From G963674955 sp963674955 (GTDB lineage Bacteria; Desulfobacterota; Desulfovibrionia; Desulfovibrionales; Desulfovibrionaceae), in the NCBI GenBank assembly GCA_963674955.2, contig CAXXKR010000001.1:248001-312000 (forward strand): a stretch of DNA of 64,000 nucleotides, written 5' to 3'. Both the position numbers and the translations under genes were made by a program. The notes beneath the pieces are model-generated. The model was not told where the DNA came from. It was given only the letters and a program-made list of their open reading frames with translations, and searched no databases. Of this stretch, positions 8,052-16,255 are shown piece after piece. The first letter of the stretch is position 1; every line of letters begins with the position of its first letter.

Positions 8052-9614
8052 ATGACCGAACATAGTGAAAAGATCGCCCGCAACACCGCCGTTGTGGCGG
8101 GGGCGACGTTTGTCTCGCGACTGTTGGGGTTCCTGCGGGACGTGATAGTGGCCTTTGCCCTGGGCGCGGGACTGTTCGCCGACGCCTTTTTCGTTGCCTT
8201 CCGCATTCCCAACCTGCTCAGGCGGCTTTTCGGCGAAGGCTCCCTGACCATGGTCTTCATTCCCGTCTTTTCCCAAATGCGCCAGGAGCATGGAGAGGCG
8301 GCGGCCAAGGAAATGGCTCGTTCGGCTCTGGCCTGGCTCATGGTCCTTCTTTGCGGAATAACCCTGCTGGTTCAGGTTTTCGCCGGAGGTTTGACCTTTT
8401 TAATTGCGCCTGGATTTGTCGAGAACTCCGAATTGTTCGGGCTGACCGTAAAGCTGCTGCGCATTTGTTTTCCTTATATAATATTTATCTCCGGCGTGGC
8501 CCTGTGCATGGGCATCCTCAACGCCTCCAACCATTTTTTCGCTCCGGCCTTTGCGCCGGTCGTCCTGAACCTCGCCCTGATCGGTGCGGCCCTGCTGGGC
8601 TATTTCGCGGGGCTGAACGTGGCCGTTTGCATGGCCTGGGGCGTTCTTCTGGGCGGCCTTGGCCAGTGGCTCCTGCAACAGCCGTTCTTGCGCGCCAGGG
8701 GTTTTTCCTGGAGCGGGCCGTGGTCCTGGAGGAATCCAGGCGTGACGAAAATGGCTCTGCTCATGCTGCCGACCGTGCTTGGCGCGGCCGTGTACCAGAT
8801 AAACATCCTGCTGGGCACGCTTCTGGCCTCGTTTCTGCCCACGGGCAGCGTTTCCTATCTTTATTACGCCGACCGGCTGGTGCAGTTTCCCCTGGGGGTC
8901 TTTGGAATTGCGGTGAGCGTCGCGGCCTTGCCCGGGCTCTCCGCCCTGGCTGCGGAAAACCGCATTGACGAGTTCGCCTCTACACTCAAGTCCAGCCAGG
9001 GGCTGTCGCTGTTCATCGCCCTGCCGTCCACGGCCGGTCTCTTGGCCCTGGCCGCGCCCATTGTCGCCTTGCTGTTCCAGCGCGGCGCATTCACGCCAGA
9101 AGCCGTTGAAGCCACCTCCAGGGCCTTGCTGGCCTTTGCCGCAGGCTTGCCCTTCATCGCCCTGGCCCGGCCTTTGGCCGCCGCCTTCTACGCCCTGCAC
9201 GACACCCGGACTCCGGTGAAGATAGCCATCGCCTGCCTGATCCTGAACATCGGACTGGGCCTTTGGCTCATGCATCCCATGAAGCACGTGGGCTTGGCCC
9301 TGGCCGTTTCCCTGTCTTCCGCCGCCAATTTCCTGCTGCTCAATTTCATTTTGGCCAAACGGTTGGGGCAAAGCGTGTTGCCCGGCCTGTCGGCAATGAA
9401 GAGCCTTCTGCTTTCAGCGCTCATCGGCCTGGGGGCCTGGACAACGGCCGAGTCGGAATTTTTCTGGCTTTTATTCATACCGGCCTGGGTGGTCCTCTAT
9501 GTTGCGGCTTCGCTGCTTCTGGACATGGAGGAGGCGCGCCTATTCATGACCATGCTCAAGTCCAGGGGCAGGGGTCGCGGGAAAACCGCCAAGACAAAGG
9601 GGCGGGGCGCGTGA
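8052..9614 (+). CDS. murJ: Lipid II flippase MurJ (MviN family)
   Basis: A 520 aa polytopic membrane protein, the usual MurJ length. The N-terminus SRLLGFLRDVIVAFALGAG with FRIPNLLRRLFGEGSLTMVFIP is the hallmark of the family. About fourteen hydrophobic segments follow, including LIAPGF, YADRLVQFPLGVFGIAVS and ARPLAAAFYALHDTRTPVK. MurJ flips undecaprenyl-linked peptidoglycan precursor across the inner membrane as a MOP-superfamily transporter. The start follows AGGGAAGG. The stop overlaps the GTG start of the next gene, so the two are translationally coupled. Confidence 0.97.
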   Translation: MTEHSEKIARNTAVVAGATFVSRLLGFLRDVIVAFALGAGLFADAFFVAFRIPNLLRRLFGEGSLTMVFIPVFSQMRQEHGEAAAKEMARSALAWLMVLLCGITLLVQVFAGGLTFLIAPGFVENSELFGLTVKLLRICFPYIIFISGVALCMGILNASNHFFAPAFAPVVLNLALIGAALLGYFAGLNVAVCMAWGVLLGGLGQWLLQQPFLRARGFSWSGPWSWRNPGVTKMALLMLPTVLGAAVYQINILLGTLLASFLPTGSVSYLYYADRLVQFPLGVFGIAVSVAALPGLSALAAENRIDEFASTLKSSQGLSLFIALPSTAGLLALAAPIVALLFQRGAFTPEAVEATSRALLAFAAGLPFIALARPLAAAFYALHDTRTPVKIAIACLILNIGLGLWLMHPMKHVGLALAVSLSSAANFLLLNFILAKRLGQSVLPGLSAMKSLLLSALIGLGAWTTAESEFFWLLFIPAWVVLYVAASLLLDMEEARLFMTMLKSRGRGRGKTAKTKGRGA

Positions 9615-10351
9615 GCGGGGTCGCTGACGCCAGGGGGTATTTCCCCAGGGGGCTGGTGCAACCTGAAAAGGGCTACCGGTTTTCCCTGGACGCGTTGCTT
9701 TTGGCCTGTTTCATTAATGTTTCCAATGGGCAACGCGGCCTTGATCTGGGCGCCGGCTGCGGAGCTGCGGCTTTGGGACTTTTGCTCATGCAAAATAATT
9801 TGCAGATGACGGGCGTTGAAATCGACCCCCAGCTGGCCACGGCAGCAAGAACGAATGCCGAGTTGCTAGGATTCTCCGATCTATTCGAGATAGTTCAGGA
9901 TGACATAATGTCATACAAACTGGACCATTCTTCGTGTTTTGATTTTGTTATGGCCAACCCGCCTTACAGAACCAAGGGTCAGGGGCGGGTCTCTCCGGAT
10001 TCTTCGCGTCGTGTCGCCCGGTTCGAAGGGGTGGCCGGTCTGGCCGAGTTTTGCGCATCAGCCGCCCGTTTGGTGAAGAACCGGGGTCGCTTTTTTATGG
10101 TTCATCTGCCCGAACGTCTGCCTGAAATTTTTAGCTCCATGAATTCAGCCGGGTTTGCGCCCAAGCGGATCAGGCTTGTGCACGGACGATTGGGCAGTCC
10201 GGCCAGGATGGTCCTTGTGGATTCGGTCAGGAACGGCAAGCCGGGGCTGGAGGTCGAGCCGCCGCTGATTCTGTATTCAGGGTCGGGCGGTGACATGCGT
10301 CTGACCGAAGAGGCTCTTGCGTTTTGCCCGTTTTTGGAGTGCAATGGCTGA
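9611..10351 (+). CDS. tRNA1(Val) A37 N6-methyltransferase-like protein (TrmN6/YfiC family)
   Basis: A 246 aa protein from the GTG at 9611, overlapping the murJ stop by four bases. The SAM-binding motif I is GLDLGAGCGAAALGLLL, motif II VEIDP, and the catalytic motif IV NPPYRTKGQG (NPPY) marks an N6-adenine or N5-glutamine methyltransferase. The leading RGYFPRGLVQPEKGYRFSLD matches the YfiC/TrmN6 N-terminal pattern. Family members methylate A37 of tRNA-Val. The open frame extends upstream inside murJ, but the GTG coupling and domain start argue for 9611. The substrate is inferred from family only. Confidence 0.87.
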   Translation: MSGVADARGYFPRGLVQPEKGYRFSLDALLLACFINVSNGQRGLDLGAGCGAAALGLLLMQNNLQMTGVEIDPQLATAARTNAELLGFSDLFEIVQDDIMSYKLDHSSCFDFVMANPPYRTKGQGRVSPDSSRRVARFEGVAGLAEFCASAARLVKNRGRFFMVHLPERLPEIFSSMNSAGFAPKRIRLVHGRLGSPARMVLVDSVRNGKPGLEVEPPLILYSGSGGDMRLTEEALAFCPFLECNG

Positions 10352-10829
10352 AATTATCGACCCCAAAGAGGCACTTGGTATGGATGAGTTGATTGCCAAA
10401 CGCAGCCGGCAGCTTTTCGAAACCAGCGGCCTTTATTGCGCCGAAAGCGTTTTGCAGGCCATGTGCGAGACCGACGGGGAAGCGCCTGACTGCGTGCCGC
10501 GCATGGCCACGGGGTTTTGCAGCGGCCTGTCCCGGACCTGCGGTCTGTGCGGGGCGGTTGCCGGCGCGGTCATGGGCCTGGGGTATTATCTGGGCAGGGA
10601 CTTTGGCGACGACCTGGTGGACCCCGCCTACTCCGCTGTGCAGCGGTTTTTGGCCGAATTCACCGAACGTTTCGGGTCCACCAATTGCCGCGACCTCACG
10701 GACCTGGATTTCGGCAAGGCCGAAGACAGGGAAAGGTTCAATCTTGACGAGGAAACAAGGATAAAGTGTCTGGACATGGCTGCCTTTGCCGCAGGCAGGG
10801 CAATGAAAATTGTCCGCGAGCTTTCGTGA
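10344..10829 (+). CDS. C_GCAxxG_C_C family redox-type protein
   Basis: A 161 aa protein starting at an ATG preceded by GGAG, overlapping the previous stop by eight bases. Conserved Cys positions fit the C_GCAxxG_C_C family: YCAESVLQAMCE, GFCSGLSRTCGLCGAVAGAVMG, NCRDL and KCLDMA. Family members are small, often encoded near redox or metal proteins, and are thought to be exported or membrane-associated redox proteins, although no signal peptide is visible here. Its place in a co-directional run between a tRNA methyltransferase and a second Cys-rich protein suggests co-transcription. Function is unproven. Confidence 0.82.
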   Translation: MAEIIDPKEALGMDELIAKRSRQLFETSGLYCAESVLQAMCETDGEAPDCVPRMATGFCSGLSRTCGLCGAVAGAVMGLGYYLGRDFGDDLVDPAYSAVQRFLAEFTERFGSTNCRDLTDLDFGKAEDRERFNLDEETRIKCLDMAAFAAGRAMKIVRELS

Positions 10830-10836
10830 GGCAGGA

Positions 10837-11289
10837 ATGATGAGCAGGGACGACATGCTGGCCGGACGCGCCCCCTGCGGCTTGAACTGCGCCAAGTGCC
10901 TGGCCTTTGAGGGCGGCGGGATTCAGAGCCACGCCCTTGCCCTGGGAGAACTGCTTGGACCCGGCTTCGCGCCCTATGCCCAGCGTTTTTCCGGGCTGGA
11001 ACCGGCATTCAAGCATTACGCCGAGTTCCGTTCCCTGCTGGATTATTTTTCCGCCGCCCCGTGCCGGGGTTGCCGTGAAGGGGGCTGTCTGTTCAAGGAG
11101 TGCAGGGTTCCGGGCTGCGCAAGCTCGCACCGGGTGGACTTTTGCTTCCAGTGCGGGGAGTTTCCCTGTTCGGAGCACGGGCTGCCCGAGCGGCTGGAAG
11201 CAGTCTGGCGCAGAAACAACGAGCTGATGCGCGACAAGGGACTCGAGGTCTACTGGCGCACGTCGGCGAACAAGCCGCGTTACCCCTAG
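10837..11289 (+). CDS. DUF3795-type cysteine-rich protein
   Basis: A 150 aa protein with tandem ATG codons at 10837 and 10840 after GAGGCAGGA. Eleven Cys follow a DUF3795-like order: APCGLNCAKCLAF, PCRGCREGGCLFKEC, PGCASS, and FCFQCGEFPC. Such spacing can hold zinc or iron-sulfur clusters. The fold and role of the family are unknown. It begins eight bases after the previous Cys-rich gene and ends 30 bases before the split Rad50 cassette, so all may share one transcript. The catalytic or structural role of the Cys residues is inference. Confidence 0.8.
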   Translation: MMSRDDMLAGRAPCGLNCAKCLAFEGGGIQSHALALGELLGPGFAPYAQRFSGLEPAFKHYAEFRSLLDYFSAAPCRGCREGGCLFKECRVPGCASSHRVDFCFQCGEFPCSEHGLPERLEAVWRRNNELMRDKGLEVYWRTSANKPRYP

Positions 11290-11319
11290 GAATGTCTTGA
11301 AAGCAACCGGAAAAGGCGA

Positions 11320-12543
11320 ATGATCCGCAAGATCGTGCTCAAGGATTTTCTGGCCCACAAGCACACGGAAATGGAGCTTGGGCCGGGCGTGACCGCCCTT
11401 ACCGGTCCCAACAACAGCGGAAAGTCCGCCATTGTCGAGGGGTTGCGCTGTCTGGCCACGAACCCCGTCCCCAAAAGTTTCATCCGCCACGGGGCCAAGT
11501 CCGCCAGGGTCGAGGTCTGGCTGGACGACGGCACCCGCATCGCCTGGATTCGCAAAAAAGCCTCTGCGGGCTACGAGCTTTTCAGGCCCGGCTGCGACGA
11601 GCCGGAGGAATACTACAAGTTCGGCCGCACCCCGCCCCAAGACATCCTGGACGCCCTAAAGCTGAACCTCGTGGAGCTGGAGACCGGCGGCGAGATCGAT
11701 GTGCACATCGGAAACCAGCGCTCGCCGATTTTTCTCATAGACGAACCCCCTTCAACGGCCGCCGCGTTTTTCGCCGCATCCACCGAGAGCGCCCACCTTC
11801 TGGCCATGCAGAACCTGCTTAAGCGCAAGACCCTGGACGCCAGGCGGGAGTCCGCGTCCATGTCCGCACGCATGACGGATATGGAACAGCGGTTGGACAA
11901 GTTGGAAGGTTTGCCGGAATTGACACTTAAGGCACAAATTGCAGCGGATACGGAACAGGGCCTGGATACCCTGCGCAGGGAACTTCCGGTTCTTGCAGGC
12001 AACATCGAGAAAAGGCGTTCGCTTGGGTCGGCAATTGAATCTTCCAGGCGACTGGATGCGGCCCTTTTTCCCTTAAAAACACCTCCGGATATTTTTGACG
12101 CCGGAAAACTGAAGGGACTCCTGGGCCGGGTCGTTGCTACGGCAAAAGGACAGGAAGAGGCAAAAGCCCGGCTCAAACTTCTTGAGCCCCTCAAGGCCTT
12201 GCCGGAGCTGTTTCCGGCAAAGGAATTACTTGCGCATGTTGCTAGGCGCAACATTCTTGAAAAAAAGAAGAAAAGCCTTGTACAACTGAACAACGCCTTG
12301 TCCGGTCTGCATGAAACTCCAACAATCAGCAACCTGGATTCGTTGAAAAAGACAATCCAGGATGCAAGGGACTTGAAGAGCGCCGGTTTTCGACTGGGGG
12401 AGCTGCTGGAAGGGCTGCGGACTGAGATGGATGAATTTCAGGATCGTTACAGGGCCAGGCTCAAGGAGATAGGGTCATGTCCCTTGTGCGGGGCCGAGCT
12501 TGACGCGGACGGATTCATGGAGCGGGGTTGCGGGCATGGGTAG
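11320..12543 (+). CDS. N-terminal half of a split Rad50/SbcC-type ATPase with zinc hook
   Basis: A 407 aa protein starting after AAAAGGCGA. Residues 1-60 match the Rad50/SMC N-lobe: MIRKIVLKDFLAHKHTEME then Walker A GPNNSGKSAIVEGL. Residues ~165-390 are charged and helical, as in an ascending coiled coil. The C-terminus ends CPLCGAELDADGF, a CxxC zinc-hook motif, and the protein then stops. Signature, Walker B and D-loop are all missing; they are in the separate gene at 13812. A full SbcC or Rad50 has about 850-1000+ residues in one chain. Its stop overlaps the nuclease gene start by eight bases. I infer that the two halves assemble into one ATPase head. Confidence 0.85.
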   Translation: MIRKIVLKDFLAHKHTEMELGPGVTALTGPNNSGKSAIVEGLRCLATNPVPKSFIRHGAKSARVEVWLDDGTRIAWIRKKASAGYELFRPGCDEPEEYYKFGRTPPQDILDALKLNLVELETGGEIDVHIGNQRSPIFLIDEPPSTAAAFFAASTESAHLLAMQNLLKRKTLDARRESASMSARMTDMEQRLDKLEGLPELTLKAQIAADTEQGLDTLRRELPVLAGNIEKRRSLGSAIESSRRLDAALFPLKTPPDIFDAGKLKGLLGRVVATAKGQEEAKARLKLLEPLKALPELFPAKELLAHVARRNILEKKKKSLVQLNNALSGLHETPTISNLDSLKKTIQDARDLKSAGFRLGELLEGLRTEMDEFQDRYRARLKEIGSCPLCGAELDADGFMERGCGHG

Positions 12544-13495
12544 AAGCGTGCTGCCCGTCGTGCACGGCAAGGGGCTGCTGCTCATAGGCGACCCCCATCT
12601 GGCCGACATCCCTCCCGGCCAGCGGCTGCCCGGATACCGGGAGCAGGTCATGGACAAGCTTTCGGCCTGCCTGGACCGGGCCGCTGAAAAGAATCTGGTC
12701 CCTGTGATACTGGGCGACCTGTTTCACTGGCCTCGAGACAACTCCAACCAGATGCTGGTAGAGTTGATGGCCGCTTTTTCCGGGTCCAGGCCTTTCGTTC
12801 TGGTGGGCAATCACGACAAGTACCAGGCTCGTTTCACGCCGGACGTTTCCCTGGCCGTGCTGGATGCGGCCGGCGTTGTCAGGCTCATGGCCGAGCCCGG
12901 TCCCCAGTTCCTGCTTGAGACGCCGGAAGCAAGAGTCCTGATCGGGGCCACTCCTGACGGATTCAAGCTGCCCAAGGCCCATGAACGTGCCGAGGATGAG
13001 CCGGAAACAGTCGTCTGGCTCTGCCACCACAACATCAGTTTCCCCGAGTTCCTGGACCGCGCCTGCGGGATCAGGGAGATTCCCGGCGTGGACTGGCTCA
13101 TAAACGGACACATTCACAGGCCGCAGCCGACAATCGTCAAGGGCCGAACCACGTGGGCCAATCCCGGCAACATCACCCGTCTGACCTTTACCAGACGTTC
13201 CAAGGAGCGTGAACCGGCAGCCTTTGCCTGGAAACCGGGCTGCACGGAGCTTGAAAAATGGGTCATCCCGCACTTGCTCTTTGAGCAGGTCTTTCCGGAC
13301 CAGGAGTTCCCGCCCGAGGAAATGGAGCAGGACGGCGATTCGCGCTTCATCGAAGGACTGGAACGTCTGGCCTGGAAAAGGACGCGCGAGGGAGTGGGGT
13401 TGAAGCAGTTTTTGGAAAAGAATCTCGACCCGGATCGCATCGAAAGCGGTTTGATCTGGGAACTATACAAGGAGGTGACCGGTGGCGAGGGATAA
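12536..13495 (+). CDS. Mre11/SbcD-like metallophosphoesterase
   Basis: A 319 aa protein from the ATG at 12536; an alternative TTG at 12500 lies inside the ATPase gene. All phosphoesterase motifs are present: GDPHLAD (I), GDLFHWP (II), GNHD (III), CHHNI (IV) and NGHIHRPQP (V). The later residues WANPGNITRLTFTRR resemble the capping region of Mre11/SbcD nucleases. Such enzymes are Mn-dependent endo/3'-5' exonucleases controlled by a Rad50/SbcC ATPase. Here the nuclease gene lies between the two ATPase half-genes with overlapping reading frames, which strongly supports one complex. Confidence 0.9.
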   Translation: MGRSVLPVVHGKGLLLIGDPHLADIPPGQRLPGYREQVMDKLSACLDRAAEKNLVPVILGDLFHWPRDNSNQMLVELMAAFSGSRPFVLVGNHDKYQARFTPDVSLAVLDAAGVVRLMAEPGPQFLLETPEARVLIGATPDGFKLPKAHERAEDEPETVVWLCHHNISFPEFLDRACGIREIPGVDWLINGHIHRPQPTIVKGRTTWANPGNITRLTFTRRSKEREPAAFAWKPGCTELEKWVIPHLLFEQVFPDQEFPPEEMEQDGDSRFIEGLERLAWKRTREGVGLKQFLEKNLDPDRIESGLIWELYKEVTGGEG

Positions 13496-13808
13496 TAACC
13501 AGACCATGAACACCGATGCGTCCCTGGAGCGCGAACTGGCCGATTTGAGGGGCGAGTACCAGAGCCTTCGCGACCGCAAGGTGCGCGTGGAACAGGATTT
13601 GGCCAACCTTTCCCGGCAGCTTGAAGAGCTGGAGGCCGGGGCAAGGGAGGCCTACGGAACTTCCGATCTGGGTGAACTGGAAAAGCTGTTGGCTGAAAAG
13701 CAGGCCGAGAACGAGCGGCTGGTTGACGAGTACCGCAGGCACATTGCCGAGATCAGCAAGGGACTTGAAAGAATAGAAAACGGGACTGCCAACGAGGGCG
13801 GAGAATAG
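13482..13808 (+). CDS. Short coiled-coil protein of the split Rad50 cassette
   Basis: A 108 aa protein beginning at GTG 13482 with a strong GGAGG six bases upstream, overlapping the nuclease stop. Nearly the whole chain is heptad-like and charged (LERELADLRGEYQSLRDRK, EKLLAEKQAENERLVDEYRR), with a short break at GTSDLG. There is no CxxC hook and no ATPase motif. It may supply part of the descending coil that the split ATPase halves lack, or bridge them. I do not know a named family; the role is inferred from position. Confidence 0.8.
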   Translation: MARDNNQTMNTDASLERELADLRGEYQSLRDRKVRVEQDLANLSRQLEELEAGAREAYGTSDLGELEKLLAEKQAENERLVDEYRRHIAEISKGLERIENGTANEGGE

Positions 13809-13811
13809 CCG

Positions 13812-14468
13812 ATGCCGGACGGAAGTCAGCAATTGCCGGATCTGCGCGGTCTTGAACGGCGCCTGGACAGGCTTTCGGCCCTGGCCGAGGGCTATGTGCG
13901 TGATCATGGCTCGGCCCGTTCCGCCCTGGAAAAGGCGGACGGCTTTCTTGAACTTTCACCCAGGGCCATGAGTTCCCTTGAGGAATTGTCCGCAGCCCTG
14001 TTCGGCGAGATACTGGACGAGATAGAGTCCAACCTGACATACGCCCTGGCCGAGATACTGGGCCAGGACCGGGTCGTCTCCACTGTGCGCGAGATCAAGG
14101 GCAACCGGTTGCAGGTGCATTTCCAGATTCACAACCAGGGCGAGAGCGACAAGGTCGAGGACATTCTTACCGGGCAGGGCGGTTCGGTGTGCAATATCCT
14201 GTCCGTGGGACTCAGGCTCATCGCCCTTTCCCAGCTCGACCAGTCCCGGCATAGACCCTTTTTGGTCTTGGACGAGCAGGATTGCTGGCTAAGGCCCTCG
14301 CTGGTGCCGAAATTCATGAAGATGATCGCTGAGATATGCCAGAGGCTGGAAATCCAGGCCCTGGTCATCAGCCATCATCCCCTGGACCTTTTTGCCGGAA
14401 GCGCAAACAGGATTTACGCCCTGCGGCCCAGCCGGGAAATGGGCGCAGTATTGGAACTGGTCAAATAA
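13812..14468 (+). CDS. C-terminal half of a split Rad50/SbcC-type ATPase
   Basis: A 218 aa protein starting three bases after the coiled-coil gene. An N-terminal helical part (~1-65) leads to the C-lobe of an ABC/SMC-type ATPase: signature-like GQGGSVCNILSVGLRLIAL, Walker B FLVLDEQDCWL with the catalytic Glu, and the H-loop LVISHHPLDLF. There is no Walker A, so it cannot bind ATP alone in the usual way. It matches the lobe missing from the protein at 11320. The pair with the nuclease between them is read as a split Rad50-Mre11 complex for DNA end processing. The last of eight co-directional genes. Confidence 0.85.
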   Translation: MPDGSQQLPDLRGLERRLDRLSALAEGYVRDHGSARSALEKADGFLELSPRAMSSLEELSAALFGEILDEIESNLTYALAEILGQDRVVSTVREIKGNRLQVHFQIHNQGESDKVEDILTGQGGSVCNILSVGLRLIALSQLDQSRHRPFLVLDEQDCWLRPSLVPKFMKMIAEICQRLEIQALVISHHPLDLFAGSANRIYALRPSREMGAVLELVK

Positions 14469-14515
14469 CACATTGAACAACATCCATTATTACAATTCGT
14501 AATACTTGATTCGAA

Positions 14516-15256
14516 TCACAAGCCGAGGGCTTCGGCCAGCAAAGAAAGCATTTCTCCGGCTCGGCCCTGGAGAAAGATGTCCGTTGTGGTGGGTGTGTAG
14601 GCCGAGGGCTGGACATTGACCTCGATTATGGTCGCCCCCGCGTTTTGGGCGATGAGCGGCAGGCGGGCGGCGGGCATGACCTCTCCTGTGGTGCCGATCA
14701 CCAGCATGACCTGAGCCTTTCCGGCATAGTCCGCAGCGGCCCTGTTCACGTCTTCCGGAATGGGTTCGCCGAAGAACACGATGTCCGGTTTGAGCACGCC
14801 CCCGCAGTCCGGGCAGACGGGCGGCAGGGGGTCCAGGGAAACAGCGTCGTGAGGATGCTTGCTGCGGCATTTGAGGCAATCCAGCAGGCGCAGCGTGCCG
14901 TGGTATTCGAATACGTTGCGGCTGCCCGCGTCCTGGTGCAGATTGTCTATGTTCTGGGTGATCACCGCCTCCAGCAGCCCCTTATTCTCCATTCTGGCCA
15001 GGACCGTGTGCGCGGGGTTGGGTGCGGCCTTGCCCATCTGGTCGTAGAAAAGCATCTTGATCAGCTTCCAGGATTCGCCTGGATTGCGGCGAAAATAGCC
15101 CTTGTCGAATTTTTCCGGATCATGTTTGGTCCAGATGCCGCCCGGCCCCCTGAAAGGGGCTATGCCCGACTCCACGGAGATTCCGGCCCCTGTCAGTGCG
15201 ACCGTTGAACCGGCCGCCTTGATCCTGTCCGCAGCCTGTTGAATCCTGTCCTTCAT
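14516..15256 (-). CDS. cobB: Sir2-family NAD-dependent protein deacylase
   Basis: A 246 aa sirtuin of normal length. The start is the ATG at 15256, with GGGAGGG about 11 bases upstream. NAD-binding motifs are GAGISVESGIAPFRGPGG, TQNIDNLHQDAG and GTTGEVMPAARLP. The catalytic His is in FEYHGTLR. Four zinc ligands are CLKC and CPDC. It removes acetyl or acyl groups from lysine using NAD+. Bacterial CobB controls acetyl-CoA synthetase; the target here is unknown. It lies 30 bases downstream of a periplasmic binding-protein gene on the same strand and converges with the split Rad50 cassette. Confidence 0.95.
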   Translation of the reverse strand: MKDRIQQAADRIKAAGSTVALTGAGISVESGIAPFRGPGGIWTKHDPEKFDKGYFRRNPGESWKLIKMLFYDQMGKAAPNPAHTVLARMENKGLLEAVITQNIDNLHQDAGSRNVFEYHGTLRLLDCLKCRSKHPHDAVSLDPLPPVCPDCGGVLKPDIVFFGEPIPEDVNRAAADYAGKAQVMLVIGTTGEVMPAARLPLIAQNAGATIIEVNVQPSAYTPTTTDIFLQGRAGEMLSLLAEALGL

Positions 15257-15286
15257 CAACCCGGACCCTCCCGGTGATTGCTTTTC

Positions 15287-16036
15287 CTAAAAGATCACCC
15301 GGTAGCGGTTCAGAATCTTCTTGATGCTTCCGTCATCCAGCATGGCCTGAACCGCCTTTCCGAATTCATCCGCCCTTCCGGCAAATTTCGATCGTTTTGA
15401 AAGACAGAAGAATATTGGGTCCTTGCCTGCGAACATGTAGCGGGCCCTCTTGATTTCCCCCTTGTAGCCCAGGGCCTTGACCCAGTAGCCGCCCTCAACG
15501 TCGTTCAGGGCGAAGGCGTCGAGCATGCCCTGGGACAGGTTGTGGATCAGCAGGGTCACATCGTCCGAAGGAATCTTGATGATGGCGTCGTCGTTGTCAA
15601 AGCGCTCGAACGTTCCTGCTCCTTTCATTACGCCGATCCTGAGTCCCGCTAAATCCTCGTATTTCCTGATGGGCGTTTCAGCGTTGCGCATCTGGAAAAA
15701 GGCCTTGTTGGTCTGGGGGTAGTATGAGGGTTCCACAAAAACAAAGGATTGTTCCAATTCAGGCGTGCGGTGCAGGGTGCTGGTCATGTCGGCCTGACCG
15801 CGGCGCAGGGTGCGGAGGCACTCTTCCTGGGTTCCCTGCTTCAGAAAGCGGACATCCATGCCCAGGCGGGCGGCCATGGCCTTGATGATATCTACGTCTA
15901 TACCCACGGGCTGTCCCTGCAGCGACAGCTTCCACGGCGGATAGCTGTTGAAGGCCACCACCAAAGTCTCGGCCCTGCCAAGGGCCGGGAAGAGGATCAG
16001 CGCCGCCAGCAGCAGGGGAAGGGCTTTACGAATCAT
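15287..16036 (-). CDS. Periplasmic solute-binding protein (amino-acid ABC type)
   Basis: A 249 aa protein with a signal peptide (MIRKALPLLLAALILFPALGRA). The mature part follows the family-3 binding-protein pattern: VVAFNSYPPWKLSLQGQPVGIDVDI, ADMTSTLHRTPELEQ, YEDLAGLRIGVMKG and the C-terminal DDGSIKKILNRYR. These proteins bind polar amino acids or related small molecules in the periplasm. No permease or ATPase gene is adjacent, so it may act as an orphan receptor-type binder. The start follows AAGGAGG. Confidence 0.88.
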   Translation of the reverse strand: MIRKALPLLLAALILFPALGRAETLVVAFNSYPPWKLSLQGQPVGIDVDIIKAMAARLGMDVRFLKQGTQEECLRTLRRGQADMTSTLHRTPELEQSFVFVEPSYYPQTNKAFFQMRNAETPIRKYEDLAGLRIGVMKGAGTFERFDNDDAIIKIPSDDVTLLIHNLSQGMLDAFALNDVEGGYWVKALGYKGEIKRARYMFAGKDPIFFCLSKRSKFAGRADEFGKAVQAMLDDGSIKKILNRYRVIF

Positions 16037-16255
16037 GAGTCCTCCTTGGAACTTGTTTGCCTGAAGATTGCCCGTTCACGGGCAAGCAGTCAATGGTGCG
16101 ACGGCAAAACGGGCCATACTTAAATTTTTGTGAAAAGCAATGTTGTGTAACAATGTGTAATTAATGAAAATTACGCATCGTAATACGAATAAAGCCATGC
16201 ATTTTTGTTTTTAGTGCTCGTCAAAAAGGACGAAAAGGCCGCAAAGGCTGGCCCG

